Assembly (NCBI RefSeq): GCF_001025195.1
Contig: NZ_AP012325.1
Span: forward strand, 1,674,001-1,738,000
Length of the DNA stretch: 64,000 nucleotides
Source of the DNA: Bifidobacterium catenulatum DSM 16992 = JCM 1194 = LMG 11043
GTDB lineage: Bacteria > Actinomycetota > Actinomycetes > Actinomycetales > Bifidobacteriaceae
Direction: 5' to 3'
The notes beneath the pieces were generated by a model. That model searched no databases. It worked only from the letters and a program-made list of their open reading frames with translations, and was not told the origin of the DNA. Position numbers and translations under genes: made by a program. This document shows positions 17,640-26,789 of the stretch, piece by piece (the stretch's first letter is position 1; every line of letters begins with the position of its first letter).

Positions 17640-18474
17640 GTGATACGGGCCAACGCCTCCCGTTATCCGATATCGGCGCAGTGCAGAATACTGGGCGTTC
17701 CCCGCTCCACCTACTACTGGATGATCGAACATCCCGAAGCAGGGCGGGTGGACCCGATCGCCGGCGACGTGCACGCGGTCCGGCGCGACAGCCATGAGCG
17801 TTACGGCGCCAGGAAGATCAAGGCCGCGCTGGAGCGGAGGGGCGTCACCGCCTCCAGAAGGCGCATCGTCAACATCATGAAACGGCGGGGCATGACGAGC
17901 GCGTACGCGCGCAGAACGTTCAAACCACACAAGACGCGGGTTAACGAGGCCAGGCTCGCGAACATCCTCGACCGCGAGTTCGACGGCTACGAGCCGCGCA
18001 CCCACCTGGCCAGTGACCTGACGTACGTGCGCGTCGGCGGCAAGTGGGCGTACGTGTGCCTGCTCATCGACCTGGCGAACAGGAGCATCGCCGGCCACAG
18101 CGCCGACACGAGCCGCACCGCCGACCTGGTCATGGCCGCGTTCGCCACGCTCGACTTCCCCCTGACCGAGGTGGAGGTGTTCCACACGGACCGGGGGCAG
18201 CGAGTTCGACAACGCGAAAATCGACAAGCTGCTCGACGTGTTCGACATCAGAAGATCGCTGTCAAGGAAGGGCAACCCGTACGACAACGCCGTGGTCGAA
18301 TCCACCAACAGGCTCCTGAAGAAGGAGCTCATATACCGGAACCGCTACACCAGCTTGGAACAACTACGCTCCGACCTCAACGACTATGTGTGGTGGTTCA
18401 ACAACCAAAGACTCCACTCCACCCTCGAATACCGGAGTCCGAAGGAACTCACCGAACAGGGACTCGTCCTCTAA
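17640..18474 (+). pseudogene. IS3 family transposase OrfB, one frameshift
   Basis: The frame has the IS3 HTH_21 region (RYPISAQCRILGVPRSTYYW, RYGARKIKAALERRGV) and the start of the integrase core (HLASDLTYVRVGGKWAYVCL, VEVFHTDRG). At the G5 run near 18195 one extra base shifts the frame. The correct continuation reads SEFDNAKIDKLLDVFDIRRS, then NAVVESTNRLLKKELIYRN and LHSTLEYRSPKELTEQGLVL to 18474. All DDE residues are present across the two frames, so one base separates it from an active enzyme. Confidence 0.82.
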
Positions 18475-18503
18475 GAAACCGTCCAACACGCTGTTGCCAA
18501 TCC

Positions 18504-19051
18504 ACGCCGTCCACGAACACGTACGGGTATTCGGATTCCAACGGCCTCGTGCGCCACTGGTCGATCTCCCCGTAGATCCTTTTGAGCTTGTCGCTCAATG
18601 TCTGCGAGGGCATGCGGTCTCCCCACAGCAATTGGCTGATGTCGTCGACCTGGCTGGTGCTCACGCCCGCCAGGTACATGTCGATCAGGGATTCCTCGAC
18701 GCTCTGCTCGCGCCGCCGGTAGCGTTCGATCACCGCGGACTCGAACAGGGCACCCTTGAGTTTCGGCACCTTCAGCTCGAGCCTGCCGGCCTTGGCGGTG
18801 AGCTTGCGTTCGTAGTGGCCGGCCCTGTACGCCTTCCGTCCCACGCTGCGCTCGTATCTGGCGGCCCCGGTGATCTCGTCGGCCTCGGCGTCGAGCATCG
18901 CGTTGAGGATCTGCGTCATCTTCTCGGTGATCAGCCGGTCGAGCCTGGTCCCAGGCAGGTTCTGGTCGATCTGCATGATGTTCGAGGGTCTTGGTTCCGT
19001 CTCCTGGCTTCCAATCGCGGTTTTTTGTTTTGGCGAATGAAAATCGTACAC
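18504..19051 (-). pseudogene. IS256 family transposase, N-terminal fragment
   Basis: The minus-strand frame reads LDRLITEKMTQILNAMLDAE, AARYERSVGRKAYRAGHYER, LKVPKLKGALFESAVIERYR, EESLIDMYLAGVSTSQVDDI and YPYVFVDGV. These are hallmarks of Mutator/IS256 transposases up to the first catalytic Asp. The rest is cut off by the IS3 element at 18503. The read-through tail after YVFVDGV belongs to that element. Confidence 0.8.
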
Positions 19052-19076
19052 AGGACGCGGGCCATGCCCTCTTACG

Positions 19077-19750
19077 TCAGGGCCGGAATCCGAAAGTGCG
19101 CAAGAATTCGGGCGTTATCCTGCTCGGCGCGATGCCGAGCAAGCATGTCATCGAGCTGAGCGAATACGCCGGTCTCAGATGGTCGATCAGCAGCGTCTTC
19201 TCCCTGTTCGACAGGCACCGCAGATCGGCGCCTGGGTCTTTTTTTATGACCTCCACCACCTCCCGCGTCGACGCGTTCTCCAGCTCCAACTCCTCGACCC
19301 TGCGACGCAACGCCTCCGCGTCATCGCAGACGGCTCCGGCGTTCCGGCTTCGCCGCGGCGCTGGCTTGTTGGCCTGGCTGGCGTTCCTGTTCTTGGGTCG
19401 CAGCGCGGCCATGCCGCCCTCGCGGTACGCCTTGACCCAGTTGTGGACCGCTCCGATGCTCACGCCGAGCTGTCGGGCGGCCTGCTTCCGCGCATGCCGC
19501 CCAGCACCAGTTCGATCGCCTTGGTCCTTGTCTCCAGTGGGATGATGGGTTTGGCCATATGGCCAGCATACCGGGGATCCTTTGCCAGCCAGCGTTCCAA
19601 GCACTGCCTGGTCGGGTATCCCAGATGCCTCACCACCTGGGCCGTGGTCATCGGCGTGGTGAAGTACAGCTCCACCGCGCGCTCCCGTTCTTCGGGACTG
19701 AACATACGAAAATCCTTTCGCTCAGTCTCCAAGAAAACGTCCGCAGCCCC
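19077..19750 (-). pseudogene. IS150-like element fragment (left end and orfA)
   Basis: The outer end CTCCAAGAAAACGTCCGCAG near 19731-19750 matches the inverted repeat of the element at 3594-4804. The minus-strand frame has two helix-turn-helix blocks ([20 protein letters not shown]; after a shift near 19460, [20 protein letters not shown]) and a coiled coil ([20 protein letters not shown]). The integrase core is absent; the fragment ends near 19110 against the IS256 relic. Confidence 0.78.
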
Positions 19751-19767
19751 TTATCCAAACAATCACT

Positions 19768-19842
19768 CGGTTGGATACACTCATGGTACAATACAGACAA
19801 AGTCAGGGAATGGCTGCATCTGTATCTCTAAGAAAATATCAC
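19768..19842 (+). mobile_element. old IS150-like right-end scar
   Basis: About 75 bases resemble 4738-4803: both contain TACAATAC, CAGGGAATGGCTGC and CTCYAAGAAAA in the same order. This is the end of orfB plus terminal repeat of a further, more diverged copy. It abuts the SGNH gene, whose last codons overlap it. Confidence 0.55.
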
Positions 19843-20702
19843 CGCTTTGCGTGCTTCGATTTCTGTTTACGAGATATAATTAGCACAACTGCAATCGCTA
19901 TAAGAGCTATAACGATGAATAGAATAAGTGCAATCTGTTTATAATTTAGAAAAATATTCTTGGAAACACTAACAGTAGCATTTTCAGTATTAGCCGTCTT
20001 CCCTGCTTGCTTCTTACCTGAATCAATTTGTGCTACAAGAGATTCGACTTTTTGTGCAACGATTTCATGCCCTTTTGCATTAGGATGAGTTTGATCACTT
20101 TGCCACGTGTCACTCGAGTCTTTCAACCAATCAATACAGTCATCAGCCACATATACACCATTGATGCTTTGAGCTGTGTTAATCAGTTCTTTTGAAACTG
20201 GAAGCATTGCAGGAAGAAGACTCAGATTCTTAGGAGATGGTGCGGCGATCTCTGGTATATAGATGAGCTGCGCCTCAGGAAGATCTGCATGTATTTTTGT
20301 AAGCAAATCTTTCATCCTAGTCTTGATATCTTGCACAGAGGTTCCGCTTTCAATATCGTTGACGAAACCAACAACAAACACTCTATGAACGTATTGTGCG
20401 TTATCCCCTAACTCATTACGAGCTTTTTCATATTGATCAGCATATGTTCTACCATCATGCACCCATTCCGTGTCCCCCCAACCGGAACCTCCAACTGCAT
20501 AATTAACTTCTTGCGCATTGTCTTTCTCTGAAAATAATTTGCTCCAACGCTGGGTATCGGACACGCCGATGGCAGAAGTAGTGGAATCGCCCAAGAACAA
20601 ATCGATTTTATCGGCTTCTCCTGTTTCAGCATATGCTGCCGTGGGCAACAGAGAGAGAACAAATACAGTAATCGCAACGATAATAGATTTAACAACTCTC
20701 AT
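19839..20702 (-). CDS. secreted, membrane-anchored SGNH/GDSL hydrolase or O-acyltransferase
   Basis: A 287-residue protein with a signal peptide (cleavage likely after AAYA, residue 25) and a C-terminal helix (about 255-277, [19 protein letters not shown]) followed by a basic tail, so it is anchored outside the membrane. SGNH blocks: FLGDSTTS with nucleophile Ser near 40, GGSGWG, GFVND, and [10 protein letters not shown] with the catalytic Asp/His pair. Enzymes of this type act as esterases or transfer acyl groups to polysaccharide. It starts four bases after the acyltransferase-3 gene, so the two are probably a functional pair. Composition is markedly A+T-rich, suggesting transfer. Confidence 0.82.
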   Translation of the reverse strand: MRVVKSIIVAITVFVLSLLPTAAYAETGEADKIDLFLGDSTTSAIGVSDTQRWSKLFSEKDNAQEVNYAVGGSGWGDTEWVHDGRTYADQYEKARNELGDNAQYVHRVFVVGFVNDIESGTSVQDIKTRMKDLLTKIHADLPEAQLIYIPEIAAPSPKNLSLLPAMLPVSKELINTAQSINGVYVADDCIDWLKDSSDTWQSDQTHPNAKGHEIVAQKVESLVAQIDSGKKQAGKTANTENATVSVSKNIFLNYKQIALILFIVIALIAIAVVLIISRKQKSKHAKR

Positions 20703-20706
20703 TTAT

Positions 20707-21837
20707 TCACCTTTTTGAAGATTTGCTGCCTCTTCCCCCAAGCAGCAATTTTAACGGGCTAAAAGGAAGCGAATTTAATATTTTGCAAATAAGCAAACAG
20801 AACAAACAAAGAACTATTGGCAGTATGCAATATTCAATTATAACAAGGACTGGAATTTGAGGAATAATCAAAGAAGCTATTTTTCTAAAGAATCGCAAAA
20901 AGTATTCGTGGAAACAAAATATTCCAAAAGACCAAGGAGCAATTTTTAACAAATATTTATCATGCTTTTTATCGATAAGATAATATCCTATTCGTAAACA
21001 TAATATATTTGCCACAATGACTAGCGGAAAAACTAATACGTAGTATATACATTTAAATGGAATGGAGAAACATGAGATAATTGCAATATAACCCACAAGA
21101 ATTAGACCAATATTTATATTGTCGACTTTCTCCAATGAAATGTCAAATTTAACAACGTAATACCCGAGAGTAAAACTAAATAGAGTTAATCCATAAGCAC
21201 CGATTTGCATTAATGCTATTGACATAGCTAGTAGAACAATCCCGGAAATATAGGGGTTGGAATCTACTGCTTTTTTTATTAAACTAGCGAAAATATTAAC
21301 TAGAAATAAATCACGAATAAACCAGAATGGATAAACAAAAGGGGCTCCATGGACAAAACCAGTATATGCGTCGAACCAATCTAAAAGCGACCACTGAATA
21401 ACGGGTTTACCCCAGAGAACAACCTGACTATCGAAATGGAAGAGCGCAAGAAGCGGATCGTAAAGTTGCATCACGAATACAACTAATATCCAAAATGATA
21501 TAAAAGCCACATAAGGAAGAAGTAACGATGAGCACTTCTTTCGGAAATTGCTTTTAAATGCAAACTCTTTTTTATATGTCAATATTGACGACAAAAAGAA
21601 AAATAAAGCTATGCCAGAAGTTCCGATAGGACCTCGCATAAGAGATGCAAAAGCAGTGATTATTGGAGAGTCGATTGTATCTAGAACCGGTATAGTATGT
21701 ACATATATCACCCCGATAATCATGATCAGCCTAACGACATTAATCATTTGCGATGTACGCAGGGAAATATGATAAACTTCTTCTCCCATTCGTCTTCCCA
21801 ATCGGTAGTGTCTGATAAATTGTGCACTTTGAATCAT
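20707..21837 (-). CDS. acyltransferase-3 family membrane protein
   Basis: A hydrophobic protein with about ten predicted helices. It shows acyltransferase-3 features: VRLIMIIGVIYVHTIPVL at the N-terminus (catalytic-type His), the GTSGIALFFFLSSILTYKKE block and the WFIRDLFLVN block. Members carry acyl groups across or at the membrane for O-acylation of glycans. Paired with the SGNH protein downstream, it resembles split two-protein O-acetylation systems such as PatA/PatB. Start ambiguous: ATG 21837 lacks a clear ribosome binding site; ATG 21789 (MGEEVYH) follows GGAAGA. Very A+T-rich. Confidence 0.8.
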   Translation of the reverse strand: MIQSAQFIRHYRLGRRMGEEVYHISLRTSQMINVVRLIMIIGVIYVHTIPVLDTIDSPIITAFASLMRGPIGTSGIALFFFLSSILTYKKEFAFKSNFRKKCSSLLLPYVAFISFWILVVFVMQLYDPLLALFHFDSQVVLWGKPVIQWSLLDWFDAYTGFVHGAPFVYPFWFIRDLFLVNIFASLIKKAVDSNPYISGIVLLAMSIALMQIGAYGLTLFSFTLGYYVVKFDISLEKVDNINIGLILVGYIAIISCFSIPFKCIYYVLVFPLVIVANILCLRIGYYLIDKKHDKYLLKIAPWSFGIFCFHEYFLRFFRKIASLIIPQIPVLVIIEYCILPIVLCLFCLLICKILNSLPFSPLKLLLGGRGSKSSKR

Positions 21838-21918
21838 GACAGTTTATGGTGCAATAATCAGCTAACCCCCTCAAGTTTGTCATCAAACCGGGACATGTCC
21901 AGGTAGCAACGGGTTGAC

Positions 21919-22124
21919 CATTCCCTCGCGACGGCGTATCGGATGCACTAGCAGACGAACATCAAGGCGCTATTCCAGTCGGGGAAACTACCGACGACGC
22001 GGGTATGCCGCCTGATTCCCCAGATCCAGCTGATTCATTCATCTCCCACAGTCCCGATGCTAGGAATCTATTGAACTGCCTCAGACCTGACAAAGCAATC
22101 ACCGATTATTTGAAGGATTGGTGA
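21919..22124 (+). pseudogene. unrecognised C-terminal coding scrap
   Basis: A plus-strand frame without a start codon, bounded upstream by a stop, reads DGVSDALADEHQGAIPVG, MPPDSPDPADSFISHSPDAR and LLNCLRPDKAITDYLKDW, ending at TGA 22124. The composition looks coding, but I do not recognise it. It would be the tail of a gene whose front was lost. The rest of the 300-base gap (21838-22140) shows nothing else. Confidence 0.3.
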
Positions 22125-22140
22125 CTTCTCGCGTTTTTTG

Positions 22141-22575
22141 CTAGCCAGTCTTGGGCCACGAAGCACCGGTCGCCTGTATGGCTGTCTGAGCAAGAATTCT
22201 TTGACATTCTGAAAGAGTCTCTTCATCACGCATCCGATTAAACTCGACGGCTCTTGTCAGCAACAACTCAATAGCATCGAATTGCTGTGTAAGGTGGTCA
22301 TGGACGCTCTCCTGATTGTGATACCAATCACAATGGCGTTGCATACGCTTGACAAAAATCTCAATCTGTTTAGCGACACCAGTACGCATACCAGTGCTCT
22401 GGACTAGATTGATATGAGCAATCAAAACGCAGGCAAAATCATGAATCAAAGGGTCTGCATCAGCCAATTTTAGCGTCTTTGCAAGCTCTTCATCATCAGA
22501 CAGGAACGCTTTTAAAAGCGCATCAAGAGCTTCTGTTCGCTTGATTGTTTCCCGAGATGGAATCAGCAGACAATT
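22141..22575 (-). pseudogene. truncated unknown protein (C-terminal 140 residues)
   Basis: The native part runs from about 22575 to a stop at 22141. It reads RETIKRTEALDALLKAFLSD, KTLKLADADPLIHDFACVLI and QIEIFVKRMQRHCDWYHNQE. It looks all-helical and I do not recognise the family. The frame stays open into the adjacent IS element, but that extension is antisense to a transposase and not real. Truncated by the IS3 end at 22577. Confidence 0.5.
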
Positions 22576-22576
22576 A

Positions 22577-23030
22577 TGACCGAGGTGGTGACGTTTTTTG
22601 GACTTCCCGACCGGGAGGAGAACCCCCTTATGGCGAAGTACAGCAAGGAGCAGCGCGACAGGGCCGTGGACCTGTACATCAAATACGAGCACAGCGCCGC
22701 GGACGTGATACACGAACTCGGCTATCCCAGCAAGGGCGCGTTGCTGTCGTGGTACGCGGACCGGCTCGAGGAGGAACGCACCGGCGTCCCCTCCAGGCGC
22801 GGGGAACGCTACAGGCGCTACAGCGACGAGCAGAAACAGGCCGCGGTGGACCACTACCTCGAATACGGCAGGCGGCCCGGCCGTACCATGCGGATGCTGG
22901 GATATCCGAAAAGCAAGGAGCTGCTCATGGCGTGGATCGACGAGCTCGCGCCCGGCCGGCGCAAGCTGAGGCACGGGCCCGTGCCCGAGGAACTGAAACG
23001 AGAGGCTGTTTGTGTTCAATAAGGAATTAA
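22577..23030 (+). mobile_element. IS3 family element, 5' fragment
   Basis: It begins with TGACCGAGGTGGTGACG then TTTTTTGGAC, an IS3-type terminal repeat. It contains orfA and is cut off by the IS21 element at about 23034. No orfB part is found nearby. Confidence 0.7.
22630..23022 (+). pseudogene. IS3 family transposase OrfA, C-terminally truncated
   Basis: Start at ATG 22630 (MAKYSKEQRDRAVDLY) after GGGAGGAG; an in-frame ATG at 22576 lies inside the terminal repeat. Two helix-turn-helix blocks follow: EHSAADVIHELGYPSKGALL and RRPGRTMRMLGYPKSKELLM, each ending in a Trp-containing helix. The protein stops at 23022, soon after PEELKREAV, where the IS21 junction lies. Inactive without orfB. Confidence 0.72.
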
Positions 23031-23033
23031 CGA

Positions 23034-24998
23034 TTTAGTCACGAAATTTTTTCGGGTTTAGGCAAAGAGCATGCCGACCACCCGCAGGCCTTAACTGGAT
23101 GGTGCTTCATATCTCCAACAGAAAGGGCCGGAAAGGCAAATGATCAGCATGCCCCAGATACAGTCTATCCGCCGTATGAGAAGGAACGGCGAATCCATAG
23201 CGTCGATAGCGCGCAAGCAGCACGTGAGCGAGCCCACGGTGCGAAAGTATCTTCGGATGGATGACCTGTCCGAGAAACCACCCGTAAGGAAACGACGCGG
23301 GTCGGTGATCGACCCGTACCTGCCCCTGATCGAGCAGTGGCTCGCGGGGGACCGCGGCAACTGGCGCAAGCAGCGGCACACCGCTACCCGGATATGGGAG
23401 CGTCTGCGCGACGAGCACGGCGTCGAGGTGTCGCTGTCGACCGTGACCAGGGCCGTGGCCAGGCTCAGACGCGAATCCGCCGTGGAGCCCCGCGACGCGT
23501 TCATGGATCTGGTATGGCATCCGGGCGAGGCCCAGGCCGATTTCGGCGAGGTTGACGTGATTTACAGGGGCGCGGTCCAGCGCATGCGCCATTTCGTGCT
23601 GGACTTCCCGTACTCGAACATCGGCCTGGCGCAGCTCATGCCCGGCGAGAACGCGGAGTGCACGTGCCAGGCGCTGCTGGACCTGTTCGAATGGCTCGGG
23701 GGCATGCCCGAACGCATCGTGTTCGACAACGCCGCGGGCGTGGGACGCAGGTCCAGCGGCGGGATCCGCTGGACCCGCCTGTTCCAGGCGTTCCAGGCGC
23801 ACTACGGATTCGACTGCTCCCTGTGCTCCCCGTACGCCGGACACGAGAAGGGCGCGGTCGAGGCGAAGGTCGGCATGATCCGCCGCAAGCTCTTCGTTCC
23901 CAAGCCGAACGTGTGGAACCTGGAGAACTTCAACTCCAGGCTCCCGGGCAGATGCCTGGAACTCGGCAGGAAACCCCACCACGCCAAGGACGAGGAGGAG
24001 GTCTGCCTGTTCGCGGAGGACCGCGGCGCACTGCTGTCCCTGCCCGCCAAGCGCTTCGACGCGGTCGCGTGGAGGCGCATGAGGACCGACAAGTACGGCG
24101 TGGTCACGCTCGACGGCAGGCACCGCTATTCCACGGACACGTCCCACGCGCGCTGTGACGTGCTCGTCGGCCTGCGTGCCCTCGAGATAGAGATACTCGA
24201 CGTTGAGGGGACCCGCCTGGCCGCGCATCCGAGGGCTTACGGCCAGGCCAGCACCAGCAGCGAGGATCCGTCCATGCAGCTGGCGATGCTCTGCAACAGG
24301 CCGAACGCGTGGCGCAACAGCCTCGTACGGCAGATGCTGCCCGACCCGTTGCGCGAATGGCTCGACCTGCAGGACGAGACGGCGCGGCGCGGGGCGTTGC
24401 AGACCCTCAAACGCGTGGATCGGGAATCCGGCTGGGCCAACGCGGTCGAGGCGATGCTCACGGTCCTCGAATCGACCGGCGGGGCAGACAAGGCAGGCGT
24501 CACGATCCTCGCGATTGGGCTGGGCATGAGGGCCGTGGAACGGGGCCTGAACGTGCGGTTCCACCAGACCGCGGAGCTCGTGCTACAGCTCGGCAAGGCC
24601 AAACGCGACGGGAACCTCGACGCGATGCTCAGGGACGTCGGCAGGGCCGACCTGATCATTCTGGACGAGTTCGGCTACGTGCCGTTCGACATCGACGGGG
24701 CCCGCCTGCTCTACCAGATAATCGCGGGCAGCTACGAGAGGCGGAGCATCGTGTTCACCACGAACATCGAGTCCGGCAAATGGGGCACGATATTCGCGGA
24801 CGACAAACTCGCGGCCGCGATCATCGACAGGATCATGCACCACGGACGTCTGCTCGAGTTCACCGGGCAGAGCCGCCGCGTCAGCGAGGCGCTCATGTTC
24901 GGCAGGACGCCCACGGAGCTGGCGTCCGGATCCAAAGAGAAAACAAAGGAACAGGCCGGAGCGCTCCTTGACTAAAACCGAAAATTTTTCGTGACTAA
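23034..24998 (+). mobile_element. IS21 family element with internal deletion
   Basis: Ends: TTAGTCACGAAATTTTTTCG on the left at about 23035; on the right, read inward from 24998, TTAGTCACGAAAAATTTTCG. Both continue GGTTTTA-like. It carries a single fused istA-istB frame. It separates an IS3 orfA fragment from the truncated DUF4012 gene at 25018. A different IS21 element lies at 48404-50822. Confidence 0.82.
23140..24975 (+). CDS. IstA-IstB fusion (IS21 transposase missing the IstB Walker A region)
   Basis: Residues 1 to about 400 are IstA: N-terminal HTH (SIASIARKQHVSEPTVRKYL), integrase core with EAQADFGEVDVIYRGAVQRM (Asp), PERIVFDNAAG (Asp) and AGHEKGAVEAKVG (Glu), then the C-terminal beta region. 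The last 150 residues are IstB: LNVRFHQTAELVLQLGKAK, LIILDEFGYVPFD (Walker B) and VFTTNIESGKWGTIFADDKL. The IstB N-terminus with the Walker A P-loop is absent; the join near residues 450-460 reads GGADKAGVTILAIGLGMRAV. An in-frame deletion across the istA/istB boundary explains this. Probably not transposition-competent alone. Confidence 0.85.
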   Translation: MISMPQIQSIRRMRRNGESIASIARKQHVSEPTVRKYLRMDDLSEKPPVRKRRGSVIDPYLPLIEQWLAGDRGNWRKQRHTATRIWERLRDEHGVEVSLSTVTRAVARLRRESAVEPRDAFMDLVWHPGEAQADFGEVDVIYRGAVQRMRHFVLDFPYSNIGLAQLMPGENAECTCQALLDLFEWLGGMPERIVFDNAAGVGRRSSGGIRWTRLFQAFQAHYGFDCSLCSPYAGHEKGAVEAKVGMIRRKLFVPKPNVWNLENFNSRLPGRCLELGRKPHHAKDEEEVCLFAEDRGALLSLPAKRFDAVAWRRMRTDKYGVVTLDGRHRYSTDTSHARCDVLVGLRALEIEILDVEGTRLAAHPRAYGQASTSSEDPSMQLAMLCNRPNAWRNSLVRQMLPDPLREWLDLQDETARRGALQTLKRVDRESGWANAVEAMLTVLESTGGADKAGVTILAIGLGMRAVERGLNVRFHQTAELVLQLGKAKRDGNLDAMLRDVGRADLIILDEFGYVPFDIDGARLLYQIIAGSYERRSIVFTTNIESGKWGTIFADDKLAAAIIDRIMHHGRLLEFTGQSRRVSEALMFGRTPTELASGSKEKTKEQAGALLD

Positions 24999-25017
24999 TC
25001 ACGAAACGCCAACTTGA

Positions 25018-25911
25018 CTAAATACACTTCGTCTTGGTCACCACGGCATTGCGTTTGGCGTACCAATCCATCTTCGACCAGCCCATTTCGTTGACGAACA
25101 ATCCGGTTTCCGGCTGCTTGGGATCATCGGACAGTTCGCCGTTCCATCCGCTCTTGCCGTCCTTGACTTCCAACGATCCGACGGAGCCGGGAACACCACC
25201 GGCGGCTTGCGCCTCAGCGTTGCTCTGTACCAGAATCAGGTACTTTCCTTCCCCTCCGTTCGTCAGTTGGGAGAACATGGATACGACCTTGCTGATTTGG
25301 TCGCTCTGATCGGCCAGTTTGGCGAACAAAGTTTTGCCTGTTGACAAAGCGTCACGAACTTTGCCAATATGCGGCGTAGGCGCGTTCTCCAAGGCTTTGG
25401 ACTGCGTCTGCACTGCCGCGTTCGCCTTCACGATCGCATTCGCAGCCGATGACAACGACTTGATATCCAGTGTATTGCCCGCGGCGCTGTTTTTCTGCAG
25501 GTTGGTCAGCGAATCGGATACTGCAGGAATCACGTCATTGGAAACGGTGTCCAAAGCCGTCACGGCCGTGCGCGCGGCTGACAAGTCATCTCCGAAATAG
25601 GGAATCACCGTACCAATCCGCCACACAATGCCATCAGTCTGTGATCGAGCAGCCTTGGTTTCCTGCTGGAGCTGCGCTGTTTTGCCCGTCAAAGCGGACA
25701 AGTCGGAAGTCATATCGGAACCGATATTGGCCGATTGGACGATGGACACCGCTTGGGTGAGGTGTTTCTTCGCTTGCAGCACGCGCCCAACCAACAACGC
25801 GCAATAAACGACGATGACACCAAGAATGGCCACCACCGCAATGGCGACCTTCTTCCCCGTACTCCCCTTTGCTTGGCTCTTCACCTGAGCATTATCCGCA
25901 TGGTTGGCCAT
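25018..25911 (-). pseudogene. DUF4012 membrane protein, internally deleted and 3'-truncated
   Basis: ATG 25911. It has a basic start, one transmembrane helix (about 21-43), a coiled-coil ectodomain with VWRIGTVIPYFGDDLSAAR, and the start of the DUF4012 core (YLILVQSNAEAQAAGGVPGS). It then jumps within a few residues to FVNEMGWSKMDWYAKRNAVV, which in the intact 597-residue paralogue lies roughly 200 residues further on. The C-terminal block is replaced by the IS21 junction at about 25010. It overlaps no neighbour and lies downstream of the coiled-coil gene in the same direction. Confidence 0.8.
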
Positions 25912-25937
25912 GCTTCCCCCTCGTTATTCCTCTTGTA

Positions 25938-26789
25938 TTATTGAGCGATTGCCGTCGCGTTGAGCTTGTCGATGGCGTTCTGCAATTTACTGGTTTGCTT
26001 AAGGTATTCGTTCGGATCGGCGGAAGAGGACATAATAGCCATCTGCTGTGAATCGTTCAATGCAGCGGATAGATTCTGCCTGGCATTCAAATCATTGGAC
26101 TTCACCGTGCCAAGCACGCTTTGGCCCTCATTGACTTTGTTGACCAGATCAGCCTTGGCCACGGAAACGTCACGAGCATTCTTGGAACGTTCCACCGCGG
26201 CCTTGGCACTGAGAATCGCTTCGACCTTGTCTCCCAATCGACGAGTGGCCTCGGTAATCTTCTCATCACTGGACTGGTTGTCCTCGACCGAAGCCGACGC
26301 ATCGCAGCTTGCATCGATTTTCGTCTTGTCGTTGCCCGCATCCACTGCAGCATGCAGTGCCGTCACAGTTTTCGGATCCTGCACCTGGCTCTCCGCAATC
26401 TGCAGATCATCAGCAGCACCATCGACGGTTTTCTTCAAGCGTTCCGTATTGGCCTGATAGATGCTCACGGATTGCTGACAGGAACTCAGCACCTCTTGAC
26501 TGTCGACGTGCTGGCGGAATCCCCAAGCTACACTCGTAACAACCGCAACAACCGCAACAACCGCAACAATCCCCACCAGCTCACGACGGTGACGATATAC
26601 GAATCCTCGCTGCGCCGCTTCCTCCACAGTCCCCTCGATGCTGCCAATCGAAAGACCTCTGGAAACTCCCTCCCCAGCAAGTCTGTCTTCATCGGTCAGA
26701 GGGAAATCGTAGGTTCTTGAGCCACTAGCACCATGAGTCCCATTCGGGGTACGCACTTCCGGCCATTCCCTGAACTCGTTTTCCGCCAT
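25938..26789 (-). CDS. membrane-anchored coiled-coil protein, ectodomain like the phosphatase fusion
   Basis: A 283-residue protein: about 80 polar cytoplasmic residues, one membrane helix near 92-110 (VGIVAVVAVVAVV region), and a helical ectodomain. The ectodomain matches the one in 14655-16667: both begin AW.....V.......SSC.QS and carry a second Cys 57-58 residues later (KTKIDASCDAS). No phosphatase domain and no Pro-rich tail. Start ATG 26789 with GAAGGGA upstream. Function unknown; the EPS context and shared ectodomain suggest a structural or sensing part of the export machinery. It is followed 26 bases later by a DUF4012 gene. Confidence 0.72.
   Translation of the reverse strand: MAENEFREWPEVRTPNGTHGASGSRTYDFPLTDEDRLAGEGVSRGLSIGSIEGTVEEAAQRGFVYRHRRELVGIVAVVAVVAVVTSVAWGFRQHVDSQEVLSSCQQSVSIYQANTERLKKTVDGAADDLQIAESQVQDPKTVTALHAAVDAGNDKTKIDASCDASASVEDNQSSDEKITEATRRLGDKVEAILSAKAAVERSKNARDVSVAKADLVNKVNEGQSVLGTVKSNDLNARQNLSAALNDSQQMAIMSSSADPNEYLKQTSKLQNAIDKLNATAIAQ

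Larger units (their letters stand above)
17286..18503 (+). mobile_element. IS3 family element, nearly full length
   Basis: Ends are imperfect inverted repeats: left GGATTGGCTACAATGTATTA from 17286; right, read inward, GGATTGGCAACAGCGTGTTG from 18503. It contains orfA and orfB. It inserted between two other IS fragments (an IS3-type orfB on the left, IS256 on the right). Truncated relatives are at 45133-45633 and 47973-48402. No clear target duplication was seen. Confidence 0.8.

Noticed and set aside
22576..23019. N-terminal extension of the truncated protein at 22141
   Set aside because: This stretch is antisense to a recognisable transposase OrfA with HTH motifs.
23107..24564. Long minus-strand open frame (485 codons) opposite the IS21 fusion
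   Set aside because: It is fully antisense to a clearly recognisable IstA/IstB protein; its composition is a G+C-driven shadow with no domain features.
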